From: Timema cristinae
Taxonomy: Eukaryota; Arthropoda; Insecta; Phasmatodea; Timematidae
NCBI GenBank assembly: GCA_039000515.1
Contig: JBCFYV010011135.1
Location: 4,761,339 to 4,825,338, forward strand
Direction of reading: 5' to 3'
DNA length: 64,000 bases
A model generated the notes under the pieces. That model had not been told where the DNA came from. It saw nothing but the letters and a program-made list of their open reading frames with translations, and made no database searches. Position numbers and translations under genes: made by a program. Positions 22,415 through 35,415 of this stretch are shown one piece after another (within the stretch, counting starts at the first letter, position 1; every line of letters begins with the position of its first letter).

Positions 22415-25400
22415 GTTGCCATCCATGACGAGTTCACTCTTTACTTCATACCAATGAGAACTCTCCTCTCTTTCTATTGGCCCGCTAGGCGAACACTGTT
22501 TATCCAGTTATCATGTGCCAATGGGAAGCTTCCTTGTCTTCCATTGGACAAGGACAGGCAGGAATGGAGGGTATATAATACAGTGGTGACCTGGCGCATA
22601 CGAGCAGAGTGGCTACCAGACCCTGGTGTGCCACATATTCAAAATAACTAATAAATTGACTTATGTTACAAAGGAGCAATATTGTCTAATATCCTCACAC
22701 TCCCTACCCCCCACGGCGACTCACATTGCCGGGGCCATCGCCCTACCTCTACCCACACGACCCGCGAATCCGGTGTCTCAACAACAAACGTTGCCCAGAG
22801 ATTGGACATCGTCGAGACATAAACCAGTTACCTCTGAAGCTGATAGACCATGGATAACAGTATTTAATCAAGAGATCAACTTTGCTATCCTGATCTTTGC
22901 TCATTTATTTGTGATGACATAATTAATTTGATTGTGTTGTGTTGTGTTGCAAGCCACATAATAGTGTACACCCTCTCTGTGTCCTGTACCCCTCGACCAA
23001 AAAAGGGATAAAGGGAGAGGATCTACTTAACATACAAAATATGGAAATTATGAAAAATAATATATATAGATTCAACAAAATGAGCAGTTTATTCAATTAA
23101 ATGACAATAGCGCAGATAACAAAAATTGGTCTCATTATATCATTATGAGTACAGTTGGAAATTATGTTCGAAGTCAACAACTTTATGTCATTAAAGTTGC
23201 GCATCTGTTTTTTAACAAAAGGAAACATGAAATCCATCATAATATTGATAGTCCAGTCTATAAGAGACAATAACAAAGCGAATATTTTTAAATGCAATAC
23301 AAAATTATAAGGGCCTAATGGGCACCTTGATATGGTTCCAAAGGTTTCGTAATTCACAGAAAACGATATCATAAATATAAAGACTTAAATTTGATGACTA
23401 TACAACAGAGTCTACACAACGTGAGGTTTTGACTACCAGACATAAGCCAAACTCCCACGGGACTATCAGATCTGACTTAGAATATGGAACTAACCGTTCC
23501 ATCAAATAACAAAACATTAGCTGTTCAAACAGAACTTACGTTACAAAAGATTAAAGTCATCCTAATTTAAATTCCAATAAAAAGTTACTTCACGTTACGT
23601 TAAATCAAACCATAATTTTAAATATGAAAAGTTACTTCGATAAAAAATTACTCTACAATTCCAAACAATATAATATTAACAAGTCAAACTTCTAATCAGC
23701 ACATAACTGAGGATATTTACGAGAATAAAAATATAAACAAAAGTTACAGCGCCCGAGCGGCGACCTATCTAAGATAGAATATTTAGACATTTTGGGCGAT
23801 CAAAATATTAATACGTTAGATATTGAAACTGAATATTATATACAAAAAGTTTAAAGTTTATAAATAAGTTAGAGTTCATAACTACACCCGTCTAAGCGAC
23901 GATTATGATACATTTTTACAAGTCTTTTCCAGCCATTGTCCAGATCTATGACAATGGTCTGTCGTTGATCGTAGGATAGTCGATTATGGCAAGCTTGCAC
24001 GGCCATTATATAGGGATTTCGTTGTTATGGAAGGGGGTGGGAATTCACCAAACACGCATATGATGACGTCAACGATGCCTTCAAACAGTCACGTACACCA
24101 TTGTTGATTCCGCTTGCTCCATCGGAATATCCGTGAATATCTCCAATCACCCGATGTTTTGAAGGAGGTTCCTCTAGTCTCTGTCAGGGGTCGGATACAT
24201 AATTGTCTTCTAGTTGATGTTGATAGTTCTCGGTTCATTTCACGCTAGTACAGTCGGAGTGCCGGGTCGCTTTGTTGACCCACTCGCCAATCTAGGAGTC
24301 CAGGTGCCGGCCAGCCTTGCAGGATTCTATTGTGAGCAGATTAGTATTGTAAGTACACAAACAAATTAATACGTAGCATTGGATTGAGTAATAAATATAT
24401 TGTCCAGCATTGTTTCTATTATGTCTTCTTAGCCTACAAGAACTACAACAGAGAAAAATACTATTGTAGGGATCCTAATTGAGTTGAATTTATTGGAGCG
24501 GGTAGTATGCTTTGTTGTCCAGTTGTAACATTATACCACGTAATGTTACCAATCTCCAATCACGTTAGTATGGGGCGGGGTCCAGTTGTAACATTATACC
24601 ACGTAATGTTACAATAGTATTGTTTGTCTACTCACTCTTTCATCAAGTACCTTTGTACCTTTGTGTTCTTCCACAAACAGGTAGTGAATGCAAAGGGAAT
24701 GTTCATACCTATTTATGCTCCTGCATTGTATGGGTCACACGTTGAACTACTTCTGACATTGTTATGTAAAATATGTTCTATGTCCAATTTTTCACTTTTG
24801 TGTAAAAGAGCATTGAAGTTTAACCTTGTGTATATAACCAATGTTACAAGATGACAACTCGAGTTTGTATCTTCTTAAGTAATTATATAGTACTCTCAAT
24901 CTCACTGCAGGTGAATCGTTTACATTCTAAATAAACGTATACACCAAATATCTCAAATTTAACAATTTTGGAGATAGAACACTTGCATTCTCGGGTGACG
25001 ATGTGCTGACAGCTGATCATAGATTTCATCATTTAATTAGATTTGAAATAATATATCACTGAACAGAAACAATTATACTGTTATTGCTAGAATAATTGCT
25101 TGTTTGTGCTCAAGCAAGTGTTTTAGTATATGCAACTCACAATTAAGAGTGTCGGGGTAAAAACATGATTTAGATTTATTCATAGATTTTTATGGGATAT
25201 ATTCACTATTTAATTTTAAATGTGAAATCTTGAAGTCTAGCTATGAAAAGTTAAATTAAATATTCTTCAATATTAGCTATCCTCAAAGTTTTGACTGACA
25301 ATAAAAACAACTTGTAACTCAAGAGGTAAGCTAACAGAAATCACTGCAAACACATTTTTTTCATTAAGTGAGGGTTATCATGTTTCTGCCCTAAACCCCC

Positions 25401-26110
25401 AAATTCCATCTAGTGGGTTCTTCCTGCACTTTTCTCTTATGCTTAGTTCCATTTGTAATTTTGAACGGATTTTAGGAGGTTGCTAAAAAATATGAGTGTC
25501 TAAAATGGTCTACTTTTTGGCAGCATAAGTAACTTTGGTTACTCACCAACTTATAGTTTAAAGTTTATAAAATTGAGCGCACCACAATATTTCTCCCATT
25601 ATCAAGTACAACTATAATTACTTTATTACTGATGCTACATGACTAGTGTATCAGTGATGAAAGAACTAATGTTTTCACCTCTCTTTATACTAACATATCA
25701 TTTTTAGCCATTTTGTTAACCTTACTGTCATTTTTGTTCCTGATTATTGTAAAATGTAAAATCTTAAGTTTAATGCATATTTAATTTATCCAAACAGTAT
25801 TGCTTGATTTTATACTGTTGCGTATTTGGTTAATGTCTTAGTTCATCATTTGGAATTATCTTTCATTAAACATGTTTAATATAAATACTGTTTTATTTAT
25901 CCTAGAGGTGTTTACTAACTCCATACCATAGCGGCCAATTCACCCAAATATATATGAGATATATGGAAAGGTAACTAGATTAAACTTTTCCCTTTTGAGT
26001 GTTGACAGCTCTGCTATGTAGACCTTAATTTGTGTGAGCTAATTTAAAATATAAATTAAGAATATTTGTCATGTCTTTTATATTTCATTGGAAGCTTAGT
26101 GATGGAAATA
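22415..26110. other. Intron DNA; no gene recognised
   Basis: Mixed sequence. 22420-22830 and 23900-24360 are GC-richer and could be remnants of mobile elements, but I could not recognise a protein or terminal repeat. A duplicated hairpin lies at 24516-24616 and is listed separately. The remainder is AT-rich and featureless. Confidence 0.4.
24516..24616. repeat. Duplicated hairpin motif
   Basis: The sequence GTCCAGTTGTAACATTATAC, continuing with CACGTAATGTTAC, occurs twice about 62 bases apart. Each copy is itself a hairpin (TGTAACATTA / TAATGTTAC with a loop of about 7 bases). The order is hairpin, spacer, hairpin. It could be a mobile-element end. Confidence 0.7.
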
Positions 26111-26163
26111 TTCTAGACCAGTGGTTCTTAACCTTTTATTACTCACGGCCCCGTAATTATCCT

Positions 26164-26796
26164 AAAATATTGTAACAAGATTAGTGTTTAACAGTGGGAC
26201 CAGCGTGCTCTCATTGTTTACCCTAGCTGCGCTCCTTGTTCTCTCTGTCTCCCTCCTTGTCTAGCAGGTAGGTAGTGACCTTCTCACTTGGCTGGGGGAT
26301 TAGAGGGGCCAGGGAGGTGCGGGGGAGGACGGGGACACGTCTGGAAGAGTCTTGATTCTTTTTATTCTGGACTCTTAACTTTAGAAATGGAGGATTCCAG
26401 AGCCTTAGCTGTCACCACTCCTATATAAACAAGCTCAGCGATAGTCGTGCAGAGAGAGAGTAAGTTCAGTTCTTGGCTCTCAACCAGTGGGACTGGGTGT
26501 GGACCGGCGTGTCCAGAGTGTGTGGACTGGCGTGTCCAGTGTGTGGACCGGCGTGTCCAGTGTGTGGACCTGCGTGTCCAGAGTGTGGACCTGCGTGTCC
26601 AGAGTGTGTGGACCGGCGTGTCCAGTGTGTGGACCGGCGTGTCCAGTGTGTGGACCGGCGTGTCCAGTGTGTGGACCTGTGTGTCCAGTGTGTGGACCTG
26701 CGTGTCCAGTGTGTGGACCTGCGTGTCCAGTGTGTGGACCGGCGTGTCCAGTGTGTGGACCGGCGTGTCCAGAGTGTGTGGACCGGCGTGTGCGTA
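26164..26796 (+). repeat. Left arm of nested inverted repeat, with expanded 21-bp array
   Basis: The first about 370 bp of this arm matches the right arm (27245-27623) in inverted orientation at roughly 97 percent by eye. It contains CTATATAAAC, a TATA-box-like site, at 26421-26430. After the shared block the 21-bp minisatellite is expanded here to about 13 units, against about 2 in the other arm. Both arms stop at GTGCGTA. Confidence 0.85.
26496..26790. repeat. 21-bp minisatellite (about 13 units)
   Basis: Units of TGTCCAGTGTGTGGACCGGCG with variants CCTGCG, CAGAG and a 23-bp form. Cysteine-rich and threonine-rich ORFs called here on both strands are products of the repeat. The same sequence occurs as about two units in the opposite arm at 27250-27293. 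Confidence 0.95.
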
Positions 26797-27244
26797 TCGC
26801 GGGTCATCGCAGTGTATCATGTGCGGGACAAGTGTTGGACTAAGTACACGGGTGATGTAGACATTTATTGTTACTGTGTTAATGAACATGTTTGTGACTG
26901 TATTTAAATATTTGAATAGTTATTAGGTTTTTTAGAGTTGTTAATTTACTTATTTAATTTACTTATATCTCTGTGCTCTTTTAGTTTAATTAAGTTACAG
27001 ACTTGTGTAAGGTTATTTTTATTTTACTTAATTACTTGTTTAGTTATAATTAATTTAGATATACAGTTAATTAGAGTGTGTATGTAAGTGGTAATTTTAA
27101 TAATCACAACCTTGAATATTCCGTGGGCATTTTTATTCGTGTTTGGTCGGAAACCTACCCCAATATCTCTAAAAGAACTCGTGGTTCGCACTTTCACGTG
27201 TGAACGGCCTGTGACCCTCCAGGTCACACGTGCGCCGCCCTACG

Positions 27245-27623
27245 TTACGCACACGCCAGTCCACACACTCTGGACACGCCGGTCCACACCCAGTCCCACT
27301 GGTTGAGAGCCAAGAACTGAACCCACTCTCTCTCTGCACGGCTATCGCTGAGCTTGTTTATATAGGGGTGGTGACAGCTAAGGCTCTGGAATCCTCCATT
27401 TCTAAAGTTAAGAGTCCAGAATAAAAAGAATCACGACTCTTCCAGACGTGTCCCCGTCCTCCCCCCGCACCTCCCTGACCCCTCTAATCCCACAGCCAAG
27501 TGAGAAGGTCACTACCTACCTGCTAGACAAGGAGGGAGACAGAGAGAACAAGGAGCGCAGCTAGGGTAAACAATGAGAGCACGCTGGTCCCACTGTTAAA
27601 CACTAATCTTGTTACAATATTTT
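27245..27623 (-). repeat. Right arm of nested inverted repeat
   Basis: This is the inverted counterpart of 26164-26796, lacking the minisatellite expansion. The TATA-like motif is at about 27358-27364 on the minus strand, so the two motifs point toward each other. The loop between arms (26797-27244) has no recognisable gene. The arms could be two inverted solo long terminal repeats or a fold-back element. Confidence 0.85.
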
Positions 27624-28739
27624 CATGGTCCCTAGATTTTACTAACTTATCTATCATTGAGATTCATTCTAAAATAGTGGCTTTATTTACTGATTATAAT
27701 AACAGCAAACAAATAAAAAACAGAAATTAACTTACCTAAATGTATTTAATGGGACCTCTGCTGTTGAACACTTTCCACTAATTTGTCTACTCTTGTTTCA
27801 ATTGTATTACTAAATGCTATCAGTATGCAGGAGTCGATTCAGAGCTGACTTTGAATGGTGATGGTAAACAAATGGGGAATATTTGTACTATCTGTAATTT
27901 CTATTATCAGTGCTTCCCCTCCATTAGCATGGAAAATTGAGTCTACTGTACTTACGATCATCAAAATATCTAATTTAAGATAATTGACTTTAATAATAAG
28001 CAAATGACATTTTTAATTATATTTGCAAGGCCCCCAAAAAACCTTTTGCGGACCCTTGGTTTAGCGTCACTATTCTAGACAGTGGGAAAAGTCAAAACAA
28101 AAAATTATACAAAGATATGTTGTCACTGCTAACTATTATATAACCTGTGATAGCATTTGAGTGAATAACTACAAGTCATTGGAAGCCATATGTTAAACAA
28201 AACAACAAAATATAGCAACAATACTTGTTATTAAATAACTGTTCATAAAAATCCGGCAAGCAACTTTGCTGCCACTGCTACTGTCCGGGTTCTTTCAAGG
28301 AAGCTTTTTAAAAATCCTCAAAAATATGTGGCACTTTTTACAACTTATTAACAAGTATTGTTTGATAAAACAAGGAAAGACTATGTCTTGGTTCTCTTAG
28401 AAGATAAACCTGTTAAATTATTTAAACTAGTTTTTGTTCCTGGCATTTTAAACTGTGGTACTGTTTCACCATTTAGATTTTGAATATTTATCGTAACTTT
28501 TGCCGGGTCAAATAAAATAAGTGGGTAGTATTCAAATGGCTTTTTACATGAACCTATATAGTGTTAAATACCTGCTAATACACATTTATAAGTTGAAATA
28601 TATTTAAAATTGCATATTTTTCTCGAAGAGTTTCACATATTATATGAGTCTTTAGTAAAAGAGTGCTAAATGGATGTACAATGCAAGCCAGATTACAAAT
28701 TATATATCAAATATATGAGTGGTGTTTGGAAAGTAGGGT

Positions 28740-29385
28740 TTGATTGATCATGGCAGCCGTGTTACAGGTGCAGTCATGTTGGTACATGTGGGGGCTTGGA
28801 AGCGATAGCTCATTTGTCAAAGCTTAGGTTGTGCTTTAAAATGAATGATAAAATTCTAAGCCCACTCCGTGCTGTGATAAGATTTTGTTACTAAAAAAAA
28901 TGCACACAAATTCAGTAGAAATTTGTCGCCCGCTCTGTAAAGCTTATGGTCCTTCTGTAATTGGTAAAAGTGAGGTTAGAAAATGGTGGCAATAATTAAA
29001 AATGACCGAACAAACGCTCATGACAAGGAGACACTTCAAGCTTTCTGAACTTTCATCATGTTTGCTCCAGATTTTAAGTACTCGTATGTAAAGATTGTTA
29101 TCGAGAAGATTCAAAATTGTAAAGTTTGTACTTGATGGGTGCATTTGAAGAAATTCCTTGTCCCACAGTGCTTCTGGGATGTTGACAAGCTCAAAAAAGT
29201 AGTTTGAAACTGGCTGAACTTAAGAGGTGGCAAGCTTTTAGGACATGGGTACCATGCTACGATCAGTGTCTGAATCCCTGCGGTGACTTAGTGGAAAAAT
29301 ATCCTAGGCCTATAGGTTAATTTTGGCAGAAATAAAAATTTGAAAGAATTTTATATTTGTCTCTTAAAGGCCAATCAGCCCTTTT
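28740..29385 (+). pseudogene. Mariner-like transposase remnant
   Basis: Plus-strand fragments in several frames recall the SETMAR/mariner transposase. Near 28835-28890 the reading LRAVIRF starts an N-terminal helix-turn-helix of the HTH_48 type; near 28930-29000 it continues with EICRPLCKAYGP..GKSEVRKWWQ. Near 29255-29310 a C-terminal fragment reads YDQCLNPCGDLVEKYPRPIG, which recalls the end of such proteins. The DDD/DDE catalytic core is not visible, so the copy is internally deleted and decayed. No terminal repeats were identified. Confidence 0.45.
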
Positions 29386-30777
29386 CGAGCACCCCTCATA
29401 TTACATATGAAATTATTAAACACTGTTGAAATATTGTTTCAATAACACACACATAAAGGTTATTTTAAAAGACAGACAGTGAGACAAATCTTTAAAAAAA
29501 ACTAATGAATGCTAGCAAATAGCCCAATTTGAGAATTTTGTTTTTTCCTAAGAAACTCTTGCTCTTAGACTCATTAATTATATAAGTCTGACAGCTCATT
29601 ACATGTAATGGCACTCCTGCGCTAGCCAGATATGGTGAGATTATTGAGAGGCCATGGTTTCACCAAAAGAATCTTATATTGCTTTGGTTGGTACAAAATA
29701 AAGCTATAAATCGTGTTATTTTATCATGAAACAAAGATGTGTTAAAGTAAGTAAGTTTATTAATGGTTTTTATTAGATGTGCACTTTTTTGACCACTAAA
29801 CTTATATTCACTTAAGGAGGTGAGGTACCATTTTCATTAATCACTCATTATTAGTTCGTTTTTTAAAAAAACTCCAGATAGTATGTAATTTTATTTATCT
29901 TTTTGGCCTCATTATTCTACACAATAAATGGGATTTTGAGCTTGAATTCATTTTTGATGGAAGTGTGCAGATAAATGTTTTTATATATAATCATGCTTCT
30001 TTTTTTTTCCTACAGTGAATGTAAGGAACCGAGCCTTTATTTTAAATGAAGCTGGCTAGCTCTCAGGCTATTTTTCTAATTTTGGTTACACATAGTTTTA
30101 AATGTTACAATTATTGCAAGCAGCCGGACACTGGCTGGGGTGGCTGGTTCGAATGAACCCCTTCCTCTCCATACACATCTATACTCACCCTCGCGTAAGT
30201 TGCTCAAGTAAAACAATCTTATTTGCTTTCTTTTTTTCAATGCTAACTTGTTTCAAATGGTAATTAACCAAACTGTTAAGTTAAAAGATCAGATTCAAAT
30301 AAAAACAAATCAATTTATTAAATGGTTCCTCAAATATTTCTCTGATTCCCCTTCATGCATTGGGTAGTATGAATAAAGAGTAATTGCTCTTTACTTATAG
30401 GTTTGGATTAATTAGCCACATTCCTAAGACTAAAGTTCATTCACAATTACAATTGTTCACTTTTGGTAACTAAGATTTTGTTTTATTACTTTTTTATAAA
30501 TAAATTTAAAGTTTGTGAAGGAGTAATTGGTCATGATTTTTTAGTCAGATCAGTAGATGTGACAAAGACCTAAACACACGATGTCAAGCATTTAGCGATA
30601 TTTTCTGCTCTAAGACAGCTTAATAGGTAAAACATTAATTGGCTAGTGAGGAACTTTTTCTAAAAAGTGATAGACCTTTTTTTATCTCTATCTCTTTAGG
30701 GAAATATTAACTTCAGCAAATAATCTTCATTTTAACATTATAATTTGATCAAAATAGAAATTTAAGTGGATATTAAA

Positions 30778-31076
30778 TTATTATTATTATTATTATTATT
30801 AAGCACCGCGTCTTACTACCCGTTCGGGTTATACGCACTTACGCTAATGTGTAATGGTAGGGTGATTGTGAGATGAAATGAAGGACCTACAGTTTAACAT
30901 AGAATCCGAACCACGGTGGCGACTTGGCATTCCACACATTCACAAGGATATGTCTTGTCAGAGGTGTAGGAAGGGTTTGGTAATCAGATAAATCTGTGTC
31001 GGGACCGAGGATCAACCCCGGCCGCCAGCACAGAAGTCTTGACACCTTACCCCTAGACCACCAGGTCACTCACAAC
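30778..31076 (-). mobile_element. Full-length SINE with 11-bp target duplication
   Basis: TGGATATTAAA flanks the element at 30767-30777 and 31077-31087. On the minus strand it starts with a tRNA-like head: A-box region CTGGTGGTCTAGGGGTAAGG and B-box region GGGGTTGATCCTCGG. After a body of about 150 bp it ends in TATAACCCGAACGGGTAG, GTAAGACGCGGTGCTTAA and a (TAA)n tail. It is 299 bp, almost the same length as the copy at 43168-43465, to which it is closely similar. Confidence 0.92.
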
Positions 31077-31734
31077 TGGATATTAAAAACTATCAACAAA
31101 CATCAATACAGTGTAGTATTGTATTATAAAATTACTTTGAAATGTATAATCCTAGTTTTTGCTCTAATAAAATAATACCAGTATTAAATATTTTCTTAAT
31201 AAACAGGTGATTTATTTTTAGTACAGAAGAATAGTGTATTCCATTGGATTTTTTGTGAAGGTAGGGAATTACTATATAGGAACCCTTGATTATACGGTAT
31301 GAAGTGGTGTGGTGCCTGGTGTTTTCCTTAAAATATACCTGTATGAGTTTTATGATGTCATTAATCCAAGATGGTCACCATAAAATACATATAAATTTGA
31401 GTATATTTCCTCCTATGCTCCTGTGAAAAAAATACATCCAAAAGTTTTTTATTAAGCATAAAACAAGAAAAAGATTGTTTATTAACAATATTCCGATATT
31501 TTCATCGTTTCAGGTGTTATTAAACTTTGTATTATTGATTTTTAACACATTTTGTGTTATCAACAGGTATTAACTATTAAAAGTGATGAACCTTATTTAA
31601 TTAGTTTATTTACAACTGCTGCATATTAAAAAAATCACTATTATTGATTTTAAAAAAGCATTTCTAGAGTGATTTTGTCAAGTTTAAACTGTACATTGAT
31701 AGAACATTATAAAATTTACAACAAATCATCTTCA

Positions 31735-33115
31735 AAGTCCTCTAAGGAATCTTCAATATTAATTGTTTTATCATGGTTGTTGTCACAGACACTTCCTCTT
31801 CTCCACATCCATACAATTCAATACACTTAAGATTTTGGGAAATAAAGTTGATGGTAGGGCACACCTTCCTTTAACACAAGAGCATGTATTATGTTGAGCA
31901 GTCTGTTTTATCACACACAACAGTAACATAATAGTTGCTTTTCTTTTGCACTTCCCATCCAAAATCTGGTGGTGAATGCACAAGTTGTAATATCATAGAT
32001 TTGTGTACAAGGGTCATAAACTTTCTATCAACAGTCTGTCATTATCAAGAAAATTTTCCGAATTTGCTAAGAGATTCAAGAACCCTATTGTCCCCTGTGT
32101 TGAAGACTTTCCAGAAAAGGGTTTTTGCTTTCTTTGCCAATGACCTTGCGCAGGACATGACGTGCAGCCCTATTATGGTTGAAGATTTTTGGAGAGCCAG
32201 GGATTCAGTTACTCCGCAAAGTTTACCATTCTTCGGTTTTGCTCCACTTCTGTTACAAACTTAGTGTCCTTTGGAAAGGATTTGGACCACTACAAAGAAA
32301 GGATGAAGAACTTTGTATCTGGTAAATGAATGTGCTGATCGTGTACTACTGTTAAATGACTTGAAGCCACATGTTGTTTCTATGTGGGTGGTTTTAACGT
32401 ACGGCTATCTCTTCTTCAGACTCTGCATTGGCTTGATCTTCTAGTAGGTTCATTAATTTGTTTTTGTCTGTACATAATAGCTGCCTGCCATCTAAAGCAA
32501 ACATTGGAACATTGAATGAGGAACTACAGGAATTTCAAAAATGCCCAAAGACTACTTAAGATTTATATCTGGTCTGATTATTGACGCAATCAGCAAATGA
32601 ATGAACATTGATTGATCTGCCTTAAGTTGAACTATGGTTTCAAGCCATTTTGGTTGGAACCTTCTTGCAAGCTGGTTTACATGGTCAATTTAATTTAATT
32701 TGTGTTATTTTTTCTCATAAATTTGTTTTGTTAAACTCAATTTGTTCGTTTTAAAGGTGCTGTGCATTCCATATTGATGCTTATTCCTTCACTGAATAGA
32801 TACTACTTTCAAACTGAGATTGTATTTGGGGGTGAGGGGGCAATCTTATGACTTTGGATCCATTGAATTCATTATGGTTTTTTAGACTACCTGCAATTCA
32901 CTTATTTGCTTCTGTGGTTTGCAGTGAAAGTTTAGGAGAGGTTAAAAAAACCTTGCCAATGACTTTTTCTTTTGTGTATTATTTACCAGACCACCTAATA
33001 CTTCCATTGCTCTATTTTCATGTTCCAGACCCCTTTCATGAATTGTCCCCTAACATCAGTGTTTGTGTTTTTCAGCTAGATGTATACTTTCATAGATTTA
33101 AGAAGCTATTTTACT
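31735..33115. other. Unrecognised, possibly transposon-derived region
   Basis: This stretch has several short ORFs on both strands (for example 31935-32264 on plus, 31783-31983 on minus) with less AT bias than its surroundings. The minus-strand reading has a cysteine pattern (CSCVKGRC) near 31890 and an acidic stretch near 31740. Neither strand gives a family I can name, and there are frequent stops. It could be a decayed mobile-element gene. Confidence 0.25.
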
Positions 33116-33737
33116 AAATTTTCCCATGCACTTTTCACTGATATTATGTAAATAAGTATATTCTCAACCATTTTCTCACATTGTAGAGCAGATTGTGACG
33201 TAATTTTTTTAAATCTGATAATGCAGCCTTAAAGTACAATTCTTTGGCTGGTATCCAGAATTTTTATAGTATGATTAGTTGCCTATGCTAATATGTAAGT
33301 TAGTGAAAACTTTAAAAAAAAAAAAAAAAAAAAAGTAAAATTTAGGTAAATGTGACAAATTTTGAGTCGAAGAAATTTTACAAAACACTATCAAAAGTAC
33401 TTGGCATTGGCCAGAATAACTCTGCATTGTATCGCGTGTTTACACCCTGCAAGGATTTTCTTTGCTTGAAACTGACAGAGGAAAAAATCCCATTTATTTC
33501 TCCTGGCCCAGTTTTTAATAAATTTTTAAAAATCTAAGCCTAATTTTAAAATTACAGGTTGATCATATTTACTAATATCCCTAATATATTTATAGTAGAT
33601 ATTAGTAAAACCATAATCATTACAATGTGGGACAACAAGTAACATTATGCTAACATGTGTCGCTGTAGGGTGGTTGCCATGACAACCTGACATCACTGTT
33701 GTTTACTATGTCCTGTGGACTATGCTAGGGAGAGCCC

Positions 33738-34050
33738 TTGCTACATGTAGTCAACAAACTGATCATTCAGACATGTGCTGCTATGTGCGGACGGGAGGGA
33801 GTAGAAAATGCTACAACCAAAGAGAACTATAAAAATGCCCAAAATGTGAATTGTTACGCCCACCAATTAAATAGACTGTTCGAACAAGCTGCTTCTAATA
33901 AAATGGATATGATTTTTTTTTCTGCAAATTAAAAGGGATTCACATTTTTCTTTCATTCTGTAGACATGAAAGCAGCTGTAGAGCATGTATGCGATAAAAA
34001 AAAAGCCCAACCCTAACAAACAAGATGGAATTTTCAATCCATAATAATAC
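33738..34050 (+). pseudogene. Possible hAT transposase fragment
   Basis: The ORF at 33738-33932 ends in a segment reading NCYAHQLNRLFEQA followed by a helix and then, after a stop, KGFTFFFHS. A (C/S)xAHxLN motif followed by such a helix is seen in ZMYM-like and other hAT transposases. No other domain of such a protein was found nearby. Confidence 0.35.
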
Positions 34051-34734
34051 AAGCCATCTTCATTTACAAAGACAATATCCTGCAATGACTCAGCAACAAA
34101 AACATTGGCTCCTGACCTTAACTAGCCTTAAAATAACACTTTCTTGTTTTGGCTAAATTTTTACTCAGTTCCTCACATTGGTATATTATTTAATCACTTA
34201 TGAGTTCCGCAAACTTATCCACTGAAAATTAATTCTGATATTGATCACTTCAAAAAAGGTGATAATCAAAATTATAAATAAGCTACCTTATGTATTCAAA
34301 ACAAGAGAAAAGAATGGAGGGGCTCGCAGAAGGAAAAAGAAAAAAGGCTATGACCAAATGATAATTTAAATTGATTAGCAAAGGAAGTTTGTGATAGCTC
34401 TATTTCAAATAAAATATTTCATTATGAATTCTTGTAATTATGCCTATGACTTCTTAGGAACGTGGAGGGTGTTTTTAAACTCTGAAGTCAACCAAATCCT
34501 ACTTAAGTAACACAATGGGTTAAGTAAGACAGATTAAATGCTTTGTCCATATTGTATTTAAAACAGAGTATTTGCAAGATACGAGACTTTAACAACTTAC
34601 TAATAGAAAACTTCACTTTAGACAAAACCAGAAGTTTAGATGTGTCTTTCAAACCATAAACATACTTATAAACTAATTCTTATCTAGATACTATTTATAG
34701 TGATCGAACTTATTTATATATTTATTTGTTTACT

Positions 34735-34795
34735 CTTGTGTGTTTGTGTGTGCATGTGTAAGTGTGTGTTTATATGTGTGTGTGTATGTGTAGGG
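34735..34795. repeat. Imperfect (TG)n microsatellite
   Basis: A stretch of TG-rich dinucleotides broken by CA and TA steps. No function is implied. Confidence 0.85.
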
Positions 34796-35163
34796 TGGAT
34801 ATTTTACAGTGGATAGTTTTAGATTTCAAACCAAGTAAGTTTTTGTACTTTTATTAACGTTATACTTTTTAAGTGTAGTTTTTTTTATGTTAATTTTAGG
34901 CTGGTGTAAAGTTGGTATAAGATAAGCTATAGTATACCTTATTTGACACTTTTTAAGAGGGGCCTTCCTTAAATTACACTCACAAGCCACCATTGGCTAT
35001 TGCACTTAATTAGGCTGCAAGCTATATGGAACGTACGTAACACACTAACATATTTCAAGGCAAAATAGTAAAAAGGTTTGGCTATAGTAGCAGCATACAA
35101 CATAAGAATCAATGAGATGGTTTCATTATAATGGATTATATGCATTTTTTTACCAGTAATACT

Positions 35164-35415
35164 ATTTATTATTATTATTAGCTGTTTTGTCTTACGACAG
35201 GTTTATTATTTTTGTCATTGAACTTGACCTCCAATGCACCCTGTCCTCTGCCTCCTCCTTCCCTCTATGACGTTGTGAAGAAGAAGTTCCTCTAAGGATG
35301 TGTCTGATCCTGTTTGCTCTGTGCTGAAGAATCAAATCCAAAATGGTTCTCTTCCCACCCACTATTCTTAGGACTTCATTTGTCACTTTGTCTGTTCATC
35401 TGATATTCTTGGAAA
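35164..35415 (-). pseudogene. LINE 3' end: C-terminal reverse transcriptase fragment and (TAA)n tail
   Basis: On the minus strand, the short ORF at 35192-35386 reads NEVLRIVGGKRTILDLILQH, then RANRIRHILRG and a Glu/Gly/Arg-rich end. This resembles the conserved C-terminal region after the reverse transcriptase in jockey/RTE-type LINEs. It then ends in GTAAGACAAAACAGC followed by TAATAATAATAATAA. That terminal pattern (GTAAGAC, six or seven bases, GCTAATAAT) resembles the last bases of the SINEs in this window. It is a 5'-truncated copy. Confidence 0.65.

Larger units (their letters stand above)
26119..28072. mobile_element. Non-autonomous hAT element with 8-bp target duplication
   Basis: TTCTAGAC is duplicated exactly at 26111-26118 and 28073-28080. 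The left end CAGTGGTTCTTAACC and the reverse complement of the right end TAGTGACGCTAAACC are typical imperfect hAT termini. Just inside there are the hAT-like phrases CACGGCCCCG (left) and AGGCCCCC (right). The element is 1954 bp with no transposase ORF. Most of its interior is a large palindrome (26164-27623) described separately. It is mobilised in trans if at all. Confidence 0.85.

Noticed and set aside
26362..26907. Cysteine-rich and threonine/histidine-rich ORFs
   Set aside because: They are translations of the 21-bp minisatellite in several frames on both strands, not genes.
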